The notes below the pieces were generated by a model. The model was not told the origin of the DNA. It saw only the letters and a list, made by a program, of their open reading frames with translations, and did not search any database. From Siphonodentalium dalli (Eukaryota > Mollusca > Scaphopoda > Gadilida > Siphonodentaliidae), in assembly GCA_032622095.1 (NCBI GenBank), contig CP136068.1:10089729-10153728 (forward strand): a DNA stretch of 64,000 bases. The letters are read 5' to 3'. The translations under genes and the position numbers were made by a program. Shown in pieces: positions 9,347 to 20,636 of this stretch. The first letter of the stretch is position 1. Each line of letters opens with the position of its first letter.

Positions 9347-12300
9347 AGGGCAACAGAGCACGTTATACGTGTACAACCCGACTCTGCATGTGCCCACCCG
9401 CATACTATGCCAATAAGTTGAAGTGATTACCATCTCTTTCTTTTCTTTCTCTGCCACTCAGATTATGTTATATATCTCCAATTCTCCGAAAACCTTTATT
9501 TCCAATCCTTCCCATCACTTATTGGGGACGGGGCATGTAGCCAAATGGGAGATTACTTCATATAAGCCATCGGGCTTGTCTGATAATTGTGTCCATAATT
9601 ATATTAAGACTTCTATTTTGCATTTATGTGTCATTTGTATATTATGTTATTTGTTTGGAATTGGAAATAAAAAAAGGTTTATACTATTGACCATGCATGT
9701 ACATGTGCACATCACGAGGACTGTGCGCGCATTTGATTAAATCCACCAACGAGGTAAAACAAATTACACCATAATCAGTCAGAAATGGAAAAAAAGAAGA
9801 GGGAATGTTTTTGGCACAATGAATAAAGAGCGTCCACCTTACATGTGTGAGAGACGTTTAACACATTGAAGGTGCGAAATAGCTGACATCAATGGCGTTA
9901 TATATACTACTCTTATTTCTCTGTGATATCATATATCGAGTATATATTTTATTTTTAACATCTTCTGTGAGATCTTGATTATTTTATATTAAAGAGGCCC
10001 TGTCAGATTGGACATCATAAAACAACCATCAGAAAAATAATTATATCGGACCCAAGGCACGATATAATTAATATGAACTTGTGATGGCCAGATATCGACT
10101 ATAAAAAGAAGTTTTAATGCGTTTTGAATTTTTGCCAGCCTAGTAAAAATTACAATGATCGACTTGCATATTAATAAGCCCTTGTTAAGCATGTCTTGTA
10201 TTTATTGAACCATTTTAGTGTAAACATATTTAAAGGCACGGGCGGCGTTCGTTGCAGAAATATTCATATTTGTTCAAATCGCCATCAACAGAAGGAATAT
10301 TAAAATATATATAGCTTTGTTCATATGCCAAACATAATCAGCGCTAAATATTATATTGTCACCAAGACGTACGATGGTGTAGTAAACAAGAGCCTGCTCG
10401 TGTTAAAGTAGTTTTACATAACACAACGCAATTCTAATCACACACAAATGATATAAACGCTCTTTATTGTTTCCATATCAGGAAAGCAGTAACAAATAAC
10501 TATTTTTATGTTACCATGTCCGGATCTAAACAAAAGCCAGGTAACGTTACGTTTTTTTGCTTTTGCTTACATAATAAAGGGGAAAATTTACAATGCCATA
10601 CTGTTTATGCCATATTTCTGAATTGTATAAGAACAAAGTCTGTCTATATTTGACTATTCTTTCTGTTTATGGCGGTTTTTGGCGGAGCTGAATATTTTAA
10701 CAGCATACCCATCGCCAACGCCGCCCGTATCTTTAATTCTAATACTACTATTTAACATATATAAACAAAAGTGTTGACAAAAATAAATAGAATGGAAACT
10801 ATGGATTGATTGGAACCATTTTCGTAAATAAAACGCAACAACGTTGTGCAGACAGTCACATACTATTCTGCATGCTTTTCTTTTCTGAGGAGATAACTTC
10901 AGATAAGCGGTGACCCGCTTGTTGTTATGTCCTCTTCACCCTCTTCTATTCTAACCTGTCATATAAATCACAATGATCAATGTCTTGTTTCATGTATATA
11001 TGTATTAATTGAGGGTAGAAATAAATATTGTTTAAACCATTCAGAGACGGCGACGATACATGTAGCTCGGGAAATAAAACGGTATACTTCTATATATTTA
11101 TGCACCCTATTTAGTACCGGAAAGATAAACAAACGTATTTATAATTAAGTACAAAACATCCCTTCTTATTCGGCGTTGACACTTAAAGAGCGTTTCTCGT
11201 TTCCGTCACGATAAATACTGTCATTTTAGCTAACAAAAAAAAAAGATTGATTGCTATGAAGTCGCTAACGTTCGTTCATATGTTATGACTGTGACTGTGT
11301 TTCGCTTTAATCGCGGGGTTTAGGGGCAAAAACAATCCATGCGATGAATTGTCAACAGTTCAAGAACGTCATATACATAACAATCATTTATCAGGTAGAA
11401 GTTCAGAATGATGAAAAAGACAACAGGTCATGCTGTTTTAAAATAGTGATTGTTATGTATATGTATGTCTGTGTATGTAGTAATAAATAGATACACTATT
11501 GTTTTTAAATCATATATTTTATGGTTCAATATACTGCAGGTAATATTTGCCATCTTAGTATAAATAGGAAGAGAGAATGCATATGGATATACATTAAAAT
11601 GTATTCATTGACTCTTTGGAATGATTCTGGACTGTCTCAGTTACAACTTAGAACTTCGAATGAAACAAAAAATTCATTAATAATTTTTATAAAATAACGA
11701 GAATACTGAAGTCGGCGGTGGAAGTTTTCTGTGATAGTTATCTTGTGAATTTAGTTTCCAAATCCAGCGATAAACGCATGTTTTAAGTTTAACCTCTTCA
11801 ATTTCATTATTAATCATTGTTTTTATGTAAATAACTTTATTTAAACACATCATAATGAGGATTAGAGGTTTCCCTCATCTTGGGAGGTGTTCATTTAGAT
11901 GAAGACAAAGAGAGGTGTGACACCTGTCCTTAACGTGACAAGATATTGTAATGACCAATGGGAATCAGAGTTAGTTAGTGGGCGTGGTTTAAGGCGTGAC
12001 TTGTGATTTCGCGGTAAAAATATCAGAAAATGCTGCCATTGCTCTATGGACTGTCGCGCTATTCACATCTATCCATACGGTATGTTTACTATCAACTGAC
12101 GTTTCTCTTTTCGTCTAAAATAAAACAAAGTAGTTTAAATTAAAGTATTTTCAATGTACAGATTGTTCATAAAAAGTCTTGAGACCCAATTAAAATTGTC
12201 AAACAAACATTTTGTATAACCATTTCTAAAAAGAAATTATAAATGGTCTGTGAACTGAATTAATATTTTATGTTGGTCATTTAGTACCCGCAGACGGAGG

Positions 12301-12511
12301 GTCCCAAATTGTATGTGATAAAGTTAATGGTAATACATGATAGATAACATATTCTCCCGCTCTTGATAACATATTCGCTCTTGACGTTGTTTCCCTTGTT
12401 TTCATCACCAGTTCTGGACGATTCAGGTATGCAACATCTGCAAATGCCAATATGATAATCATGCATAGCTTATGGTTGATGGTATGTATATTGAATGATT
12501 TATGGGGGGGG
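9347..12511. other. No recognisable gene
   Basis: This is AT-rich sequence without coding-like frames. It contains another pair of inverted 12-mers, AATAAAGAGCGT at 9822-9833 and ACGCTCTTTATT at 10457-10468, and a related TTAAAGAGCGTTT at 11183. A CCAAT/GTGGGCGTGG-like block at 11955-11990 precedes a short ATG frame at 12030 with a possible donor at 12080, but no convincing second exon was found. Confidence 0.4.
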
Positions 12512-12832
12512 GGTTACGTAACTACCAACTCGTAACTGATTTGGTCATCTCGTAGCTTCTGTTCGTGAGTATTTTCCTGCCCTTGCATGTCATGTTTTAC
12601 CTCCATGAAATGACACAGAAGCCCACCAGAATGCCACACGATGTTATGTTAGGCTTCGTTCATCGTTTATAGTGCATCGTCTGGTGTTATGGTGCTCTTC
12701 TTTTTATTTCTGAAGGAGGGTACGAGATGACTCACAGGGTACGAAATGACTCACGACCAAAGGGTACGAGATGACCAAATCGGGTACGAGTTGGTAGGGT
12801 ACGAAATTGCGAGGGTACGAAATGACTGTAAC
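12512..12832. repeat. Inverted repeat rich in GGGTACGA motifs
   Basis: The right arm (12717-12832) has six close copies of GGGTACGAR, several continuing as GATGACTCA or AATGACT. The block GAGATGACCAAATC plus ACGAGTTGGTAG (12768-12797) is the near-perfect complement of CTACCAACTCGTAACTGATT plus TGGTCATCTCGTA at 12521-12555. The two arms, about 210 bp apart, could fold back. The GGGTACGAG core is shared with the satellite at 1-5762. Confidence 0.75.
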
Positions 12833-15800
12833 CCCATTGGAACAAGCACAAATACATTTTCAAAGGTCCCACAACCTGTTCCTCCAACGTGATTGATATC
12901 AAATCAATTGTAATACAATCGCCCGCCATATGCTGATTAAGGACCATAAATTTGTCTGCGTGCACGATATCATCGTACAAATAGATTCACATTTGACTTA
13001 AATATTCACATGTAGGTTTATATTGGACTGATTTGACACTGAAATATATATTATACCCGTTATTCCGTTGTATGGCGCGGGTCGCAGTGAAAACGCATAT
13101 ATATAATGAGCGTAGATCTGGTAAGTCGTGCCGACGAAAAAGGTAGATTAAATAATGCCAATATGGGCTTGCTTTCTAGATAAATAATCGGACTGTTTAA
13201 AAAATGCGTTTTATGTCCATATAGAGCGTATTTTTTACGAGAACAGGCAGCCGCGTGGCTCTTTAAAACTGTGTTAGATTATATCAACGATACGAAATTA
13301 TATAGAACACAGACAGACAGATTGACAGACAGACATTCGCAAATATAGATAGAGATAAATGTACACCGTCCTCACGTCAGTAGTTTGGCCTACCAGCATA
13401 ATGACAACTCAACAAGACATGCATGCACCAACACCATCACATACTAGCAGGGCAACTTAACCAGGGGTGAACTACTGACACTTCAGTGGGATATCTGTCG
13501 ATAATTCATAGCATAATTGGTACTTGGAAAGAAATACTATGTTATTATCTCTAACACGTATACGTGGCTGATAGCATTACCGATATGTTGACAATAGAAT
13601 GTTCGATTTGGGGCGATTAGCTGTACAAAAGAGGCATTCTCAACAATATGGCTTGAATACATTTCCGTCGACTGACGACATTTGGTGTATCAATTAATCG
13701 AACCATGTGTTCTCCTCTTGTAACCTACGTCTATCTTATTCGTCCAGTGACTCGCTATATGATAACGATCCATGCGTTAGTGTTAGTTCTGTGCTACATC
13801 ACCGTTAACAAGAAAACCAATGTCAGAAATGGTAACGCGCTCAAGATCATATATTATAAACCCAAGAATGTAATTGTAGAATATAAAATATATTGGTTTT
13901 GCGAATGACCAACTCAGAATGCCGTTAAAATAACAATAACAACCAGCACCTAATTAACCAACCGCCGGCCGACTCGACCGTCTCCGACAACAACCCCCAG
14001 TGGGCTGCAGAAATTTCTTTTATTTGTAATTGACATATAGTTTATCACAAACCAAATATCAACATTAATAAACATTGATTAACGACAATAAACGAAATTG
14101 AAATTCCCGAACTGCACCTTTTACGGGACTCGGACTCCAACTCGCAGTTTGACTTTTAATATTCCCAAAAATTCCCATTCTATAAATAAAACTAATAAAA
14201 CACCCATTGATAATGTCAGCCCCACGATAAACGAGAAACTCCCCACCAGTTATACACGCGGCTCGCGTAATACGTGGTTATCCCACAGCACCTGTTAAGA
14301 TATTTTCAACAAACGACCATCCGTCGTGTTTTTAACTTATGACCTAAACATGTCCCTCAATAAATATGGCTCCTTCTGCACTTTTAGTTATCTCTTTCTG
14401 TTTGTATCACCTTAACATCCGTCCAATCAACATTAGAGACCTTTCGCAATATCACGATTACGATTACGGATAAGACAATATCCTGCCAGTATACGACCAA
14501 AAACTTCGATCTTTACGCACGGGGGGTTCTTATGCGAGACGAAATATACCTCACGCAGTTTAATTATATGCAAATGTGTCAATGCGATACCACCCGTCCT
14601 GCTTGGGGACGCTCTAACATTATCCGCGTGGTGTATAACACACCGATAAGAACATGGGATCTGAAAAATACCTTTTCCATCAAATATATGTGTAACTGAA
14701 TATAGTGGGGCATATGCCGTATCACCAATTGGCCATCGTATGTAAGTTATGATGGTTTCCACCTTACTGGGACAATGTATCCTATTCGTAATCGCAGTAG
14801 TGATTTTGCGAAAGGTCTCTGTTATACCATTCCAATGTACACTTGTTAACTAACTGGGAGAATACTTTTAGAAAAGAGAGGTTTAATCTAGAAAGGTATC
14901 CGCTAGTCGGTTTGGAACCTCGATATTGAGTTGTGCGAATGATCACAATAACAATCAGGAGATGTAATGGACGACTTGCGACTTGCAGAGTTATCGTCGA
15001 TTGCCGGTAGTATCTCACCTGACTATAGTAGGTATATCGAGCTCTCTTCTAAGCAAAGGAGCCATGGCCATGTGTTATCCTCTCGAAGTAACTTCAAGAA
15101 AGCGACATTTTATAAAAAAAACTGCAGCATGATTTTATTGTGTTATTTGTCTATATTGATATAATAAAACGTTATACATAGGTATTATAAAGCCACAACA
15201 ATTAAAGCTGTATTTGCTAGTTCCTTCTCGTTATACGGGGACCGATAAAGACGCGAATTGCTAATATCCGTATGCGGACTGTCTATATACACCTTGTCCG
15301 TGGAAAGACATATACATGTATATATATCGTCGTCTCAGAAAGAAAAATAAAATTCATAAAATAAAGTGACTCTTATTTTAAATATACTCCGCACCTCATG
15401 TAGAAGCGACAGCTGCTGTATTTAAGCCGGAACTGGCGCTCTGTTCGCATTCCTAATATTTATACTCCAAATTTCTTCCGCCCAAATGTATATACAACGG
15501 GTGAAAATAAAGAGCGTTCACTGATACATTACATCTATTTATATAGTAAAATAAAGAGCGTTTGACTTTGTTGTGAATTATGTGGGAATTCGAAAATACA
15601 AAAAGCTTGATCAGATTAGAGTACATTTTGTCAATAATTGTTTAGTCCTTTCAGAATTTACCAGGAATGGGTATATATGAGTTAGTATTATGTACTATAT
15701 ATCCAGCCACCTCATTTAAATAGACATAGCTCATTTGAACCTCAAAATGGGTATACTTTGAAGGAGGGGTACTACATATATATATATATGCATATACTTG

Positions 15801-17370
15801 TATGTCGGTCGATAAATAGGCTGTGTACGAAATAAACCTTTACGTGCTACGAATATATAATATATTTTCCTTTCTTTTCGTAAGTTAGAGAAATGCTCTA
15901 TGTTGTACCATATCCGGAACATACTAAGGATTAATTATGTTTATTGTTTCATACTATAAACAAATCCTGGGACGATATACTCGATACATTGAAGGAGCGT
16001 GTCCACAATGTGCTTGTGCACGGTGTCCTTGTAAGACACAATTCAGTTTCTAGGTCTGTTGACCACAATTCCGTATAGTAATAATATTTTGAGTTACCGG
16101 AGATCTAACTATAGGCAATTCCATGACAGAGTATGAAATGTTAATATGAAGAATAAAAAGCACTAAAGTTAAGTTATCCTAGTTTCTGAAAATATTTGAT
16201 GTTGTTGTTGCCACATTCGACGTGATGCTTAAGTCAATGTTAAGCCACTTGTGCTCTAAATTAAATGGGGCTTGCAAATAAATAAGAAAATATTTTACCC
16301 TGCCTATTTGAGTTGAACACAACTTGCCTCACGACGTGCAAGCTAACTGATAACAATAGTTGAATTATCAACTGAAACATGCTCCCGAACCTTCATATTG
16401 CGATCAGTTTATTATTACGAAGTAAATTATATCATATCTAATACATCAAATTAACTGATTTGCATGCACACTTGACGTTCAATTTAATAACCGCAGTAGG
16501 GTTGAAACTAAACGCTCATACAATATGAGATTTAGTAATCAGATTTCAAGGCACGTATAAACCATAACTCAATTGCCTTTAGAAATTGCCCATTTTATTT
16601 CAAAAGCTTTCCAAAAACGCAAATACATGTACATTAGTTCATGTATAATGCTCTTTACTTTGCTAAAAGTGACTTATATATAGGTCCTATGGTCCGCATG
16701 TTAACAACACATATGTTGCTATAATAAACATACTCATGAATACAAATCCCAAAAAGAAGACCCAACTGAATACATCAATACCCATATATATATATGGTTT
16801 ATGTGTGTCATATTATATAATTAATCAGAGGCGATGCTCTTTATTAGCTTGGTTATATAGTGGCAATGTAAATGTCATTGTCGCCACATGCACAAGGGGC
16901 AATGAAACAATGACAAAATAACACTAAACTAACACACACAAAACGTTATCATCGTGCATGTTTGATAGCATAGATCAATAAACCCCTTAATCGTAATTCA
17001 TTGTAGTTTTCGGACGGACCATTGTGGAAACAAGCTTATTTATTTTCAATTTGTCTGACACGGTTCTACAAGTTTGGTAAGCCAGAAAACCTCCAACAAT
17101 TTTTCTCATTGTATACATAAGGAGCTAACTGCGTTCATGTACATGTCTTACATATATACATTGTTGACATATTTATGTTAACTTTTTGTATTTCTATATA
17201 ATTTGGGAGAAATACATAACAGTTAGCTCGTAAATGTTCACCGGGTATAGAATGTGCATATTCTATACACTAGTTCATAAATAGTTATTTTCTTTTTCCA
17301 ATTATATGATCTTAAAAGAAAGTCGCGATGATGTCTTCCCGATATACTGATTAATTTGGTGTGAATTAAT
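12833..17370. other. No recognisable gene; scattered short motifs
   Basis: Both strands were read without finding coding-like frames longer than chance. Notable items are two tandem AATAAAGAGCG motifs at 15506 and 15550, the related GCTCTTTA at 16651 and 16831, and short AT microsatellites (15775-15790, 16785-16795). Confidence 0.4.
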
Positions 17371-17735
17371 TTAATTAATACTGCTGAGATATACCGACCA
17401 TCGACGATAAGTCATTTCATAGTCCATTTCAACCTCAGCCGTTTGTTTCTGATACACTGACAATTGAGCCTCAACAGGAACCCACTGACCAGGGAAACTG
17501 ACCCCATCGTCCTTGGGAGCCGCTCCTGTTTGCTGCTTTGAACCGTTGTATATCCTCTGGTAATCCAGGAAATCGTTTTTGTTTTTTTGGTTTTAGCCGC
17601 GTTTGTTTCTGATCCATTGCCCAGTTTATTCTCATCAGGTATCCTTTTGAAACTAAGACATGAAAGCAGAGCACGTGAGACGTCAGCAGCTTTGGGTAAT
17701 ACAAAGTATGCTGCTAGTTTTGATTGCAATAACAT
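17371..17735 (-). pseudogene. Unidentified coding relic on the minus strand
   Basis: Read leftward from about 17592, one frame stays open to a TAA at 17371-17373 and has protein-like composition: NDFLDYQRIYNG near the start, then FPGQWVPVEAQLS and EVEMDYEMTYRR near the end. Upstream, an adjacent frame (to 17735) reads RIPDENKLGNGSE before an A-rich run, where a one- or two-base slip would join the two frames. This suggests a decayed or mis-assembled coding segment of about 110-120 residues. No domain is recognised, and no splice site decides its limits. Confidence 0.35.
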
Positions 17736-17810
17736 TTCAGACTATCGTGGTTGCAGAATTAATTGCGTTCATTTATGATCACAAACCTTCTCGCCATACG
17801 GGTACATTAA

Positions 17811-19398
17811 GGCCTGAATCGGCATCTCCAGTTTAGACCTAGTTTAAACTTCCAGTTTAAACTGGGGTTTAGTAGTAAAACCAAGTTTTATTCGACAGCC
17901 TGTCTGCCTGTTATGGCTACTTGTCAATGCATTATTTTGTCACGCGCCCGGTTGCCGCTATCTAATCTGTAATCAGGCGGACACCCCTATTATCTAGTGT
18001 CATGAAAGAACTTGATTCCCTAAACATTAATCACAAAAATAGATATTTCGGTCAATTTGACGGCATGGGGCGGCCCACCCAAATACTCCTAGACACACCC
18101 CACCCATCACATTCATATGGGGTGGGGGCGGGGGTATCACACCGATGGGGTGAAAATGGGGTATGAACCATTTTCGAGAACGGTAAGGATTTCGGCGAAT
18201 TTGACGAAATGAGTGGGTGGCCCGCTACAAATACCCCATAGAAACACCCACACCCATCAAAGAGGGTACCAATTTGACGTCTTGTGTGTGTTGCCCGCCA
18301 TCCGATACCCCATATAAACATCCCCACCCCTCACAAAGGTACAGACCCCAATTGTATCCCATCGGTACCCCATCGGGGTGGTACCCCCGGTGTCATGGGT
18401 GGGGTGTTTTAATGGTTGATATCCCCGAGTTGAGGGGAGGGGATGTTTCTAGGGGATATTTTGGGCGGGCCACCCACCCATGCCATAAAATTGGCCGAAA
18501 TCCTTACAGCTTTCGAAAATTCGAAAATTCTCCATTTTTACCGGCTCGTGGTGGTACCGCCACACACATCCGGTTTGGGCAGGGGGAGGTGTTTCTAGTG
18601 GGTGTCTGGTCGGACTGCAACCCATGCCATCAAATTGACCGAAAGTGACATTTTGCGAATAAAGAATAGGGAATAAGTTCCAAAATGTTCTTGTGTCCAA
18701 CAGTCCGATCCCTTCATGCTCGCTGTCGCCAAAGCGACCTCCGAACGAGCGAATTGCCAAAACAAAAGTTATATAACAAGAAAGCGTCCATCACATTGGC
18801 ATATTTGTTAGATGTATCTCATAAGTACGGACATTAACGCCTCCCCCAATTCCGATGAGACTCTGCTATATGTACAGGAATATTGAGTGACAAACGCCCC
18901 GAGCATAAACTCATCCCCAAGTCAAAAGAAAAACTCCCATATACGCGAAGAAACAACATGGATACTCGTCTGGGCGAAAAAAACTCGACCGAATAATAAA
19001 CCCCACCAAACTAGGTTTTATAAAAAAATTGGGGTAGGGTGGATTTACTTTGTTGTTTTTTTTCAAAGTATATTTAATGTTTTTTTCGAGTCGCGACGTA
19101 TGATACCGATAAATCTGATATAGCTATTCGTCTCCTAATGATTATATCGCCAATTCACGACAAATAATTAGCGATATTATCATAAATTTATCACGCGATA
19201 TTATTATTTATTGAGATCTAATTAAAAAAAACTGGGTTTAACCGCACTTAAACCTGGTTTTACTCCCGTATAACCTAGTTTTACTTCAGTTTTACTACAG
19301 TAAAACCAATATTTCGTCCTACTAAAACCTAGTTTAAACTAGAGTAAACCACGTCTAGCAAAATACATACTCTTAAACCAGAGTTAACAATTCGGACC
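17811..19398. mobile_element. Large foldback element, copy 1 (1.59 kb)
   Basis: It starts GGCCTGAATCGGCATCTCCA and ends in the degenerate complement ...AACAATTCGGACC. Inside each end are alternating AAACTAGGTTTTA/TAAAACCTAGTTT blocks. The centre (about 18030-18640) is a GC-rich array of roughly 130-bp units with TTGACGGCATGGG, GGGCGGCCCACCCA and AATGGGGTATG motifs in both orientations. 18676-18970 matches 46280-46530 in the third copy. The open frames are translations of the array. TAA flanks both ends loosely; no transposase is seen. Confidence 0.85.
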
Positions 19399-20440
19399 TA
19401 ATTGTCTCAACACTGTCATTATTATCAGAATCGAACACGGGACTTCAATAATCGCACTGAAGTTAACGCTGTGAAACATGGTGGATCCAAAGTATTGACC
19501 ATCACATATGGAACAAGATAGCGTCACGACAAGCATATTGATTGATATCAACAAACATATTCAATAGTCATCGAACAACACAATATTGTCGACATGAAAG
19601 CTTCTCTTTAATCGAGTAGCATTCTTCGTTTGTCTGAAATATATCATTCAATATTCTAGAAGACCATAGGATCCACTGAAGGACGGGTACACTTCGATCA
19701 GTCCGTTATATCCCTTGGTAACCAACATTTACCGGAGTCTTCATCTGTCAATACCGGGGCTCACATCGCCTTCGTTTGTCATTCCATAAGTCGCTGTTGT
19801 TACAGAGAAGATTGTTGCATGGGGGAAATCAACAGCAAGCTTAAGGCCAATGTTAGGTCGTCTCCCTTCATGATTATTTAGACGTATATGGATTTTGTAA
19901 TGGAATAAGTGGTCGCGTAGGAGTAATATTCGATATTACATAGTTGAAGCAGATTCATAGACGTTTAGTGGTAGTTACAAGAACACTTCGTTACATCACA
20001 TTCAAGTCAGGACAAATAGTTGGAGACACGCGTAACTGGTGCCATTAATATGTACGTCATTTCTCCATTGCTTTCGCGGTTGAAGCCTATTGTGGTTCAA
20101 TAGGCTTGGATGTTTCGAATTAATTAAAGTACGAATAGACAAGAACACTGGAAAGCTCAGCGATCGTGTATTTTATAAGTGAAGTGCGTGTTTCTCTGCG
20201 CTACCGGAAACCACATTACGTCTTCAGACAAACACGGTGGTTCAAACCGTTTGGATTTGCCGTATGAATTAAAGGAAGAAAATACAACGACTGTCGGACA
20301 TCGCAGCGATTGTGTGTTATCTGTAAGTTGAGTGCATGTTTCTGTGCGGAATGGGACACCTGTTATTCTGGTAACCGGCATGAACGGGGGACTTCCGTGG
20401 CTTCCGTTCCGTAGCTTCAATTAACTTTGCCGCGTACACC
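19399..20440. other. Upstream region of the PAN-lectin gene
   Basis: No coding frame is seen. A degenerate duplication is present: 20157-20212 and 20302-20357 share CAGCGAT-GTGT-TT-TAAG-TGAGTGC-TGTTTCT. This region should hold the promoter and 5' UTR of the gene starting at 20441, but no clear TATA box or initiator was recognised. Confidence 0.4.
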
Positions 20441-20636
20441 ATGCATGAGTTACGCTTACTATGGTTTGGATCCGCTGGACTATTAATGCTGTTGCATGTC
20501 ATTACGCACACAAGCGGACAGGAACAGGATTGCAAAATACCAACGTTAGAGGAAACGCCACCTGCCGGGTTGAATTCTTTCCACACTGTAACAATGTCGA
20601 ATATTCTTCGATGCCAGACATTTTGCGCATACACAG
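20441..20636 (+). CDS. Exon 1: signal peptide and start of PAN domain
   Basis: The ATG opens a classic signal peptide: basic MHELR, hydrophobic LLWFGSAGLLMLLHVI, and likely cleavage after HTSG (residue 26). The mature part has Cys31 and then LRCQTFCAYT, the first Cys pair of a PAN/apple fold. The donor is ACACAG/GTAGGT (GT at 20637) in phase 1. Reading through this donor loses the Cys pattern, so it is preferred over the longer open frame to 20818. Confidence 0.8.

Noticed and set aside
12030-12462. Possible two-exon gene start with a CCAAT/GC-box upstream
   Set aside because: Phases give early stops in the next block and no motif is visible.
18052-18760. Pro/Gly/Trp-rich frames on both strands (also at 41040-42995 and 45229-46625)
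   Set aside because: They arise from the GC-rich arrays of the foldback elements; they are present in all frames and not conserved as protein between copies.
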